From an uncultured Gemmatimonadota bacterium (GTDB taxonomy: Bacteria; Gemmatimonadota; Gemmatimonadetes; Gemmatimonadales; Gemmatimonadaceae), in contig CADEFN010000009.1 of the NCBI GenBank assembly GCA_902826615.1, positions 62,001 through 126,000 of the forward strand: a stretch of DNA of 64,000 nucleotides, given 5' to 3'. The notes below the pieces were generated by a model. The model was not told the DNA's origin, made no database searches, and worked only from the letters and a program-made list of their open reading frames with translations. The position numbers and the translations under genes were made by a program. Shown here piece after piece: positions 30,068-37,526 of the stretch (its first letter is position 1; each line of letters begins with the position of its first letter).

Positions 30068-30501
30068 GTGAGCAACAACTCGCCGAGCGTGTGGTGGCTC
30101 GCATGCTCGAGACCGACGCCATGAGTCAGTGGCTCGGACTCGAAGTGGTCGAGATTGCGCCGCGACGTTCCACCTGCCGCATGACGGTACGCCCCGACAT
30201 GGTGAATGGCTTTGGTGTGTCACATGGCGGCATCGTATTCTCCTTTGCCGATAGCGCCTTTGCCTTTGCCTGCAACACGTCGGGCCGGCTCACGGTGAGC
30301 GTGGAGAACTCCATCACATATCCGGCGGCGGTGCATCCCGGCGACGTGCTTACCGCCGTGGCCACCGAGGAGGCGTCGTCACAGCGACTCGGCTACTATC
30401 GGGTGGATGTACACAACCAGGACGGCACGCTGGTCGCACTCTTTCGCGGCACGGCATACCGCACCAGCAGGTTCCACTTTCCTGAAGAGACTCCGGCATG
30501 A
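30064..30501 (+). CDS. paaI: hotdog-fold thioesterase (PaaI)
   Basis: 145 residues. The hotdog active-site region GFGVSHGGIVFSFADSAFAF matches PaaI, which hydrolyses phenylacetyl-CoA and stalled ring-hydroxylated CoA thioesters to release CoA. The start ATG 30064 and the stop both overlap neighbours as ATGA, so paaH, paaI and paaJ are translationally coupled. Confidence 0.92.
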   Translation: MSEQQLAERVVARMLETDAMSQWLGLEVVEIAPRRSTCRMTVRPDMVNGFGVSHGGIVFSFADSAFAFACNTSGRLTVSVENSITYPAAVHPGDVLTAVATEEASSQRLGYYRVDVHNQDGTLVALFRGTAYRTSRFHFPEETPA

Positions 30502-31712
30502 CGGAAGCATTCGTTGCTGATGGTTTGCGCACGGCGATCGGTTCTCACGGCGGCTCTCTCCGCGATGTCCGCGCCGACGATCTTGCGGCACAGGTGATTG
30601 CCGCGCTCACGGCCCGCAACGGTGCCGTCGATCCCTCACGGATTGCCGACGTCATTCTCGGCTGCGCCAACCAGGCGGGGGAGGACAACCGCAATGTTGC
30701 GCGCATGGCGCTCTTGCTGGCAGGGCTCCCGGTGACGGTGCCGGGCGAAACGGTCAACCGGCTCTGTGCATCCGGTCTGAGCGCGGTGGCTGGTGCGGCG
30801 AGAGGGATCAGGTCGGGTGAGGGAGAGCTCTACATCGCGGGTGGTGTGGAGAGCATGACGCGGGCGCCGTACGTCATGTCGAAGGCGGGGAGTGCCTGGG
30901 CGCGTGATGCGCAGCTCTTCGACACCAGCATCGGCTGGCGGTTTGTGAACCCGGGCATGAAGGATCGCTACGGTGTCGACTCCATGGGACAAACCGCCGA
31001 GAACGTGGCGGAACAGATGGGGATCAGCCGCGAGGATCAGGATCGCTTTGCCCTGCGGTCGCAGCAGAAGGCGTCGGCGGCACAGGCGGCTGGGCGGCAT
31101 GCACCGGAAATCCTTCCCGTGGCCACGCCCGGTCCGAAGAAGGGCGTGACGGTCTCGTTCGCCCATGACGAGTTTGTCCGTGCCGAGTCGAGTGCCGAAG
31201 GACTCGCCAAGCTCAAGCCCGCTTTCCGCACGGACGGGAAGGGATCGGTGACCGCCGGGAACTCGTCAGGCATCAACGATGGGGCGTGTGCCATGTTCGT
31301 CGGGTCAGAGGCCGGGCTTGTGCGCGGTGGTTTGACGCCACGCGCGCGAATCGTGGCTACCACTGCCGCTGGCGTCGAACCGCGGGTGATGGGACTCGGC
31401 CCCGTTCCCGCCACGCAAGAGGTGCTTCGTCGCACCGGGCTTTCGCTCTCCGATCTGGCGGTCATCGAGCTCAACGAGGCCTTTGCGGCGCAGTCGTTAG
31501 GATGTTTGCGGCAGCTGGGAATCGCGGACGACGACCCGAGGGTGAACCCGGACGGCGGGGCCATCGCGCTCGGTCACCCACTGGGGATGTCGGGGGCTCG
31601 GCTCATCCTCACGGCCACCCGGCAGCTCCATGCCACTGGGGGCCGTTACGCGTTATGCACCATGTGCATTGGAGTGGGGCAGGGAATGGCGATGATTCTC
31701 GAGCGCGTCTGA
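30498..31712 (+). CDS. paaJ: 3-oxoadipyl-CoA thiolase (PaaJ)
   Basis: 404-residue thiolase. The acyl-enzyme cysteine is in VNRLCASGLSAVAGAARG, and the C-terminal catalytic residues are in ALGHPLGMSGARLI (His) and ALCTMCIGVGQG (Cys). NEAFAAQSLGCLRQLG is typical. PaaJ cleaves 3-oxoadipyl-CoA to succinyl-CoA and acetyl-CoA, and also the C8 dehydro form. A 3-oxoacyl thiolase of another pathway (pcaF) would look alike; the operon context decides. One TTA codon here (YALCT, near 31650) lies outside a GTTAGG motif. Confidence 0.93.
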   Translation: MTEAFVADGLRTAIGSHGGSLRDVRADDLAAQVIAALTARNGAVDPSRIADVILGCANQAGEDNRNVARMALLLAGLPVTVPGETVNRLCASGLSAVAGAARGIRSGEGELYIAGGVESMTRAPYVMSKAGSAWARDAQLFDTSIGWRFVNPGMKDRYGVDSMGQTAENVAEQMGISREDQDRFALRSQQKASAAQAAGRHAPEILPVATPGPKKGVTVSFAHDEFVRAESSAEGLAKLKPAFRTDGKGSVTAGNSSGINDGACAMFVGSEAGLVRGGLTPRARIVATTAAGVEPRVMGLGPVPATQEVLRRTGLSLSDLAVIELNEAFAAQSLGCLRQLGIADDDPRVNPDGGAIALGHPLGMSGARLILTATRQLHATGGRYALCTMCIGVGQGMAMILERV

Positions 31713-31715
31713 CCG

Positions 31716-32306
31716 ATGCCGATCTACTCCTTTGATGGTTTTGTGCCGGTGGTGCACGAGACAGCCTTTGTGCACCCTCAGGCCACGGTGACAGGCAACG
31801 TGATCATCGGACGCGATGTGTACATCGGTCCAGGCGCGGCCATTCGAGGTGATTGGGGCGGCATCGAAATCCATGACGGGTGCAACGTGCAGGAGAACTG
31901 CACGATCCACATGTTCCCCGGCGTGACGGTGGTGCTCGAAGAGGCGGCGCACATCGGGCATGGCGCCATTGTGCATGGGGCTCGCATCGGGAAGAATGCG
32001 CTGATTGGCATGAATGCCGTCATCATGGACAATGCGACGGTCGGGGCGGGAAGCATCGTGGGCGCGCTCTGCTTTGTGCCTTCGGAGATGCAGATTCCCG
32101 AACGGAAGATTGTGGTCGGCAATCCCGCCAAAATCGTGAAGGATGTGAGCGACGAGATGCTGGCCTGGAAAAGCGAGGGCACCAGGCTGTATCAGGGGCT
32201 GCCGGAGGAGTGCCGAGGCACACTGCGTGAGGTGGAGCCCTTGCGGGAGGTCCCCCGCGATCGACCGGCACAGCGTGCGCGACTCAAGCCCTGGGGCCAG
32301 AGCTGA
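31716..32306 (+). CDS. paaY: left-handed beta-helix protein PaaY
   Basis: 196 residues of hexapeptide repeats (gamma-carbonic-anhydrase/carnitine-operon type): VTGNVIIGRDVYIGPGAAIR, IEIHDGCNVQENCTIHMFPG, EEAAHIGHGAIVHGARIGKN. The GHGAIVHG histidines are the likely metal site. PaaY proteins are thioesterases that rescue CoA from dead-end intermediates of phenylacetate degradation. It starts 3 bases after paaJ and is the last gene of the run. The C-terminal 25 residues are Arg/Pro-rich. Confidence 0.9.
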   Translation: MPIYSFDGFVPVVHETAFVHPQATVTGNVIIGRDVYIGPGAAIRGDWGGIEIHDGCNVQENCTIHMFPGVTVVLEEAAHIGHGAIVHGARIGKNALIGMNAVIMDNATVGAGSIVGALCFVPSEMQIPERKIVVGNPAKIVKDVSDEMLAWKSEGTRLYQGLPEECRGTLREVEPLREVPRDRPAQRARLKPWGQS

Positions 32307-32408
32307 GGGCACGCCCCTCATCCGTATCGCGTCCCGGCTGCTCGCCCACGCCTTGCCAATCACCGGTACGCCCCGTAGTTCAGCGCATTGGCCCTCACCA
32401 CCAGAACC

Positions 32409-35400
32409 ATGCGCACTATCCCTTCGTTCGTTCGTGCCACGCTCCTGTCGGTCGTTGCTCTTGCAGCAGTCAGCGCGCAGCCTCCGGCCGATAGCACGCG
32501 CCGGACGGCTCCCGACAGCGACCTGCCGCTGATCCCGACGCGTCCTCTCAAGTTCACCACAGACGAGGGGACCTGGCTGTCGCTCGACCTTTCGGCGGAC
32601 GGACGCACCATTGTCTTCGACTTGTTAGGCGACCTCTATACACTTCCGGCGAGTGGCGGCACGGCCACACGAATCTCGGGGGGCTCCGGCTTCGATGGGC
32701 AGCCGAGGTTTGCGCCCGATGGCCGCAGTGTGGTGTTTGTCAGTGACCGGTCGGGAAGCGAAAATCTCTACCTCGTCGATGCCGACGGCCGCAACCTCAA
32801 GGCACTCACGACGGGCCGTGGCCAGTCCTACATCTCTCCCGACTTCACTCCCGACGGCAACTACATCGTCGTCACACGTGGGAGCGACCTCTGGTTGTAT
32901 CACCGTTCGGGTGGCAGCGGGCTGCGCCTGACTGGCCAAACACCGGCAGCAGGTGGAGGTGGTCCGGGTGGTGGTGGAGCGGCGCCTTCCAACTTCATGG
33001 GGGCTTCGTTCACCCCCGATGGGCGGTACATCTATGCGGGCGCACGCACGGGACCCGCGGGCTACAACCAGATGATGGGCTCGACGCAGGTCGTGATGTA
33101 CGACCGCGAGACGGGGCGCGTGTCCAATCGCACACTCAACCTTGGCAATGGTTTTCGCCCGGCGGTGAGCCCCGATGGCAAGTGGCTTGCCTATGCCTCG
33201 CGCCAGATGGCGGTCACCGGGCTCAAGCTTCGTGAGCTCTCGTCAGGCGACGAACGCTGGCTGGCGCATGACATCCAGCGCGATGACATCGAATCGCGCG
33301 GCTCGCGTGACCTGCTGCCTGGGTATTCGTGGACACCGGACTCCAGGGGAATCATCCTGGCGCATCACGGAAAGATCTGGACCCTCGATGTTGCCTCGGG
33401 CAAGCAAACGCAGATTCCATTCACCGCGTCAGTCGACCAGATGATCGCCGATCTGGTGAAGTTCGAGTATCCGGTGAACGACTCGGTGCTCACGGTGCGA
33501 CAGATTCGGGGGGCTCGGCCCTCGCCTGATGGGCGTCGCCTCGTCTTTTCGGCGCTTGACCGGCTCTACATCATGGATCTCCCGTCTGGAGCCCCGCGCC
33601 GCCTGACGAGTGCCACACATGGCGAACATGCGCCCGTCTGGTCACCCGATGGCCGGTCCATTGCGTATGTCACCTGGACGGAGGATGGCGGCGACATCTG
33701 GCGCATTTCTCCGGATGGCGGGAACGCGGAGAAGCTCACCACCCAGACCGCGTACTACGACGACATCTCGTGGTCGCCGGATGGTGCGCGCATTGTCGCA
33801 CAGCGGGCGCCGCGCACGCAGCGCGCGATCGTCAACGACGAGATCAACCCCAAGCTTGTCATCACCGACCTCGTGTGGATCCCCGCGAGTGGTGGTGCAG
33901 CCACCTTTGTCACGACGCTGACCAATGCCGGGCGTCCGCACTTCACCGCCGACCCATCGCGTATCTGGTATCAGGAGGGGAATGACGGACTTGTCTCCGT
34001 GCGATGGGATGGCACAGACCGCAAGGCACACCTGCGCATCACCGGCTTCGCGGCGCCCGGTGGTGGACCAAACGCCCAGCCTCGTCAGGCAACGGAGATG
34101 TTTGTGTCACCCGACGCGTCGCGCGTCCTCGCCCTCGTGGACAACAAGCTCTTCGCCGTCCCGCTCCCGGTCACTGGTGGCACGACGCCGGTGATTTCGG
34201 TGCAGCAGGCCGCTGGGGGGGCGCTGCCGTTCCGGCGTCTGTCGAGAATCGGGGGCGACTTCCTCGGCTGGCAGGCGGACTCGAAAGGGATCTACTACTC
34301 GTTAGGGCGCGCCTTCTTCCGCTACGATCTGTCGCGTGCCGACTCGCTCGCCGCCGACTCGGCGTCGCGCCCGGCTGCCCGCCCGGCCGCTGGTGTGGCG
34401 GCGCGGCCGCTGTATGAACCCTCGCGTGTCGACGTCCCTGTCACGGCGATGAAGGATCGTCCTTCGGGAAGTGTCGTGTTGCGAGGGGCACGCATCATCA
34501 CCATGAAGGGCGCCGAGGTGATTCCGCGCGGCGATGTGGTGGTGACCGGCAACCGGATTGTGGCGGTTGGCCCCTCGGGGCGGGTGCGGGTGCCAGCTGG
34601 CGCGCGCACCATCGACGTGTCCGGCAAGACGCTCATGCCTGGGCTCGTGGACATTCATGCCCACATGTGGCCGCAGTGGGGGGTGCATTCCCCGCAACCC
34701 TACATGTACACAGCCAATCTGGTGTATGGGGTGACCACCACCCGCGACCCGCAGACCTCGCAATCCGACGTGGTGAGTTACGGCGATGCAGTTGAGGCGG
34801 GGCAGATGATCGGGCCCCGGGTGTATGCCACCGGTCCCGGGATCTTTGCCTACGACGATGTCACCAGCGCAGATGACGCCAAAGAAGTGATGCGTCGGTA
34901 CTCCGAGTTCTATCTCACCGAGACCATCAAGCAGTACCAGGCGGGTGACCGGCGTCAGCGGCAATGGATTGCGATGGCGGCGAAGGAGCAGCGGATCACG
35001 CCGACGCTCGAGGGTGGGCTCGACTTCAAGAAGAACATGACCGAGGCGATGGATGGGTACGCCGGGATCGAACACACGCTCCCCATCGCGCCGATGTACA
35101 AGGATGCGCTGCAGCTCTTTGCGCAAAGTGGCACGACCTGGACGCCGACCCTCCTGGTGGAGTACGGCGGTCCGTGGGCCGAGAACTACTGGTACGAGAC
35201 GTACGATATCTTGAGCGACGCCAAGCTGACACGCTTCACGCCATTTCTGGAACTCGAGCGCCGCGGTCTGCGTCGCCCGCAGTGGTTCCGCGAGAGTGAG
35301 TACTCCTTCAAGCTTTTTGCCGAGCAGGCCAAACGTCTGGTGGAAGCTGGGGGCCGCGTGGGGCTGGGCGGGCATGGTCAGCTGCAGGGGCTCGGGGTGC

Positions 35401-35714
35401 ACTGGGAGCTCTGGACCATTGCCAGCGGCGGGATGAAGCCGATGGACGCTCTGCGTGTGGGCACCATCTTCGGTGCCGAGGCGATCGGACTGCAGCAGCA
35501 CCTGGGGTCGATCGAGGCAGGGAAGCTGGCCGACATCCTCGTGCTCGACGCCAACCCGCTGGACAACATCCGCAACACCAACACCATCCGGTACGTCATG
35601 AAAAACGGCCGGGTGTACGACGGCAACACGCTTGCCGAGGTGTGGCCCCGTCAGCGTGAGATGCCGAAGCAGTGGTGGATGACCAACGATGCCCTGCCGG
35701 CGATGAAACCCTAA
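32409..35714 (+). CDS. exported TolB-like propeller fused to an amidohydrolase
   Basis: 1101 residues with a signal peptide (VRATLLSVVALAAVSAQ). Residues about 50-680 contain repeated PD40/TolB-type blades (FDGQPRFAPDGRSVVFVSDR, YISPDFTPDGNYIVVTRG, HAPVWSPDGRSIAYVTW), interrupted by a glycine-rich loop (GGGGPGGGGA). Residues about 700-1095 are a metal-dependent amidohydrolase: GLVDIHAHMWPQW carries HxH, and GVHWELWTIASGG and SIEAGKLADILVLDANPL are the C-terminal features. It probably hydrolyses small peptides or cyclic amides in the periplasm, using the propeller for binding. The TAA stop is in a CCTAAC motif. Confidence 0.9.
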   Translation: MRTIPSFVRATLLSVVALAAVSAQPPADSTRRTAPDSDLPLIPTRPLKFTTDEGTWLSLDLSADGRTIVFDLLGDLYTLPASGGTATRISGGSGFDGQPRFAPDGRSVVFVSDRSGSENLYLVDADGRNLKALTTGRGQSYISPDFTPDGNYIVVTRGSDLWLYHRSGGSGLRLTGQTPAAGGGGPGGGGAAPSNFMGASFTPDGRYIYAGARTGPAGYNQMMGSTQVVMYDRETGRVSNRTLNLGNGFRPAVSPDGKWLAYASRQMAVTGLKLRELSSGDERWLAHDIQRDDIESRGSRDLLPGYSWTPDSRGIILAHHGKIWTLDVASGKQTQIPFTASVDQMIADLVKFEYPVNDSVLTVRQIRGARPSPDGRRLVFSALDRLYIMDLPSGAPRRLTSATHGEHAPVWSPDGRSIAYVTWTEDGGDIWRISPDGGNAEKLTTQTAYYDDISWSPDGARIVAQRAPRTQRAIVNDEINPKLVITDLVWIPASGGAATFVTTLTNAGRPHFTADPSRIWYQEGNDGLVSVRWDGTDRKAHLRITGFAAPGGGPNAQPRQATEMFVSPDASRVLALVDNKLFAVPLPVTGGTTPVISVQQAAGGALPFRRLSRIGGDFLGWQADSKGIYYSLGRAFFRYDLSRADSLAADSASRPAARPAAGVAARPLYEPSRVDVPVTAMKDRPSGSVVLRGARIITMKGAEVIPRGDVVVTGNRIVAVGPSGRVRVPAGARTIDVSGKTLMPGLVDIHAHMWPQWGVHSPQPYMYTANLVYGVTTTRDPQTSQSDVVSYGDAVEAGQMIGPRVYATGPGIFAYDDVTSADDAKEVMRRYSEFYLTETIKQYQAGDRRQRQWIAMAAKEQRITPTLEGGLDFKKNMTEAMDGYAGIEHTLPIAPMYKDALQLFAQSGTTWTPTLLVEYGGPWAENYWYETYDILSDAKLTRFTPFLELERRGLRRPQWFRESEYSFKLFAEQAKRLVEAGGRVGLGGHGQLQGLGVHWELWTIASGGMKPMDALRVGTIFGAEAIGLQQHLGSIEAGKLADILVLDANPLDNIRNTNTIRYVMKNGRVYDGNTLAEVWPRQREMPKQWWMTNDALPAMKP

Positions 35715-35717
35715 CGG

Positions 35718-37427
35718 CTACGGCATCGCCGGCGGCGCACTGGCCTTGGAGTCCGGCGTGCGCCGGTCGGCGGCGCCGTAGGCGGTGCGAGTGGCGGCAT
35801 CGTAGAGAATCGAGTGGGCGTCACCCTGGCGCCCACCGACGCGTACCGTGTGTCCCCTGGCTTTGAGCCACGCGAGTGCCGACGAGTCGGCGACGCCCGG
35901 CTCCATGCTCCCGACGTCTGGGAGCCATTGATGATGGAGCCGCGGCAGGTCCACTGCCTCGCGCGCCGACATCCCGAATGCCGTGACACCAAGCACCACA
36001 CTCAGCGTGGTGTTGGGGATGGTGCGACCCCCCGGTGAACCGGTCACCAGTCGGAGCTGCCCACCTTTGGTCACGATCACCGGCGACATCGAGCTCAGCA
36101 TCCGCTTGCCCGGTGCGATCAGGTTCGGCGGCGTGCCGATGTCGCCCTGTGTGTTGGTCTCGCCGGGCTTCTTGTTGAAGTCACCCATCTCGTTGTTGAG
36201 GATGAACCCGGTGCCACGCACCACCACACCCGAGCCATAGCCACCTTCCAGAGTATACGTATTGCTGACCGCGTTGCCCTCGGCGTCCACCACCGAATAG
36301 TGGGTGGTTTCATCGGATTCGTCGGCCGGCCGTGTCACGAAGCCCTTGCCTAACGCAACGGACGAGGTGGCGCGCGCGGTGTCGATGCCCCGGGCCAGCT
36401 GTCCCGCCCAGGCGGTGGAGGTGAGGCGGGCGACCGGCACCTTCACAAAGTCGGGATCACCCATCCATTGGGCACGATCGCGGTAGACCCGCTTGGCGGC
36501 CTCGAGTCGCAGATGCAGCAGGGCGGGATCGTTGGGTGAGGTGAAGCGCGACACGCCGAGTTGTTCGAGCACGTTGAGGGTGGCGATCACCACGGTGCCG
36601 CCCGAACTCGGCGGCGCCATCCCGATGACCTCATGTCCCAGGAAAGTGCCGCGCACGGGTGCGCGCTCCACCGCGCGGTAGGCGGCCAGGTCCCGGCGCG
36701 TGATGATTCCGCCATTGGCCCGCATCTGGGCGTCGATGGAGTCCGCGATCCACCCGGTGTAGAAGGCATCGGCGTTCTGCGCGATGGCGGCCAGCGATCT
36801 GCCTAACGCTGACAGCTTGAGGGTGTCACCCTCGCGCCACTCGCCACCACCGGGTTTGCCGTAGGCCTCGAGTGTGGACGGGAAGCGGCTGCCGCTGCGC
36901 CTGACAAAACCATTCACACTTTCGGAGAAGGCCTTCGACATCGGGAATCCGCGGGTCGCGAGCTCGGCGGCGGGCGTTACCACATCGGACCACGACAGCT
37001 TGCCGTATTTCTTGTGTGCCATCGCGAGACCGCGAACGGTGCCAGGAACACCGGGAGCCAGCCAGCCGGCTGCCGTCAAACCGCGATCGATCTTGCCGTC
37101 CTTGCCGAGGTACATGCGACGGGTGGCGCGAAGCGGTGCCTTCTCGCGGTAGTCGATGGTGGTGGCGCGGCCGTCAGCAAGCCGCACGATCATGAAGCCA
37201 CCGCCACCAATGTTTCCTGCGCTCGGGTGGGTGACGGCGAGCGCAAAACCTGTGGCCACCGCGGCATCGACTGCATTGCCCCCCTTCGCGAGGATCGCCG
37301 CGCCGACGTCAGAAGCAATGCCGGAGGTGGAGACCACCACCCCACGTGTGGACGCCACATCGGGGGGTTGGGCACCGACGGCACGTAATCCAACGAACGC
37401 GGCAATGGCGGCGAATCGGCGTGACAT
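35718..37427 (-). CDS. ggt: gamma-glutamyltransferase
   Basis: 569 residues from the signal-peptide start (MSRRFAAIAAFVGLRAVGAQ). N-terminal-nucleophile hydrolase that self-cleaves before the catalytic threonine: TTHYSVVDAEGNAVSNTYT places it at Thr374, which matches the first residue of the small subunit in characterised enzymes. NIGGGGFMIVRL, YREKAPL, SSGGTVV and GSPGGRTIPNT are also conserved. The protein is periplasmic, hydrolyses glutathione and gamma-glutamyl peptides and transfers the glutamyl group. It converges on the amidohydrolase gene. Confidence 0.95.
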   Translation of the reverse strand: MSRRFAAIAAFVGLRAVGAQPPDVASTRGVVVSTSGIASDVGAAILAKGGNAVDAAVATGFALAVTHPSAGNIGGGGFMIVRLADGRATTIDYREKAPLRATRRMYLGKDGKIDRGLTAAGWLAPGVPGTVRGLAMAHKKYGKLSWSDVVTPAAELATRGFPMSKAFSESVNGFVRRSGSRFPSTLEAYGKPGGGEWREGDTLKLSALGRSLAAIAQNADAFYTGWIADSIDAQMRANGGIITRRDLAAYRAVERAPVRGTFLGHEVIGMAPPSSGGTVVIATLNVLEQLGVSRFTSPNDPALLHLRLEAAKRVYRDRAQWMGDPDFVKVPVARLTSTAWAGQLARGIDTARATSSVALGKGFVTRPADESDETTHYSVVDAEGNAVSNTYTLEGGYGSGVVVRGTGFILNNEMGDFNKKPGETNTQGDIGTPPNLIAPGKRMLSSMSPVIVTKGGQLRLVTGSPGGRTIPNTTLSVVLGVTAFGMSAREAVDLPRLHHQWLPDVGSMEPGVADSSALAWLKARGHTVRVGGRQGDAHSILYDAATRTAYGAADRRTPDSKASAPPAMP

Positions 37428-37526
37428 GGTAACGGGGTTGGGGGCGTCTGTTGTCGGTCCCGCCGAGGCGGAACGTTCGAGCTCAATTATGAAGTCCCCC
37501 GCCTTCACGGGGGAGACTGCTGCGGC

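Noticed and set aside
29273-30223. Minus-strand frame of about 316 codons opposite paaH
   Set aside because: paaH has intact Rossmann and 3HCDH motifs and sits in a tightly coupled operon; the antisense frame lacks any domain.
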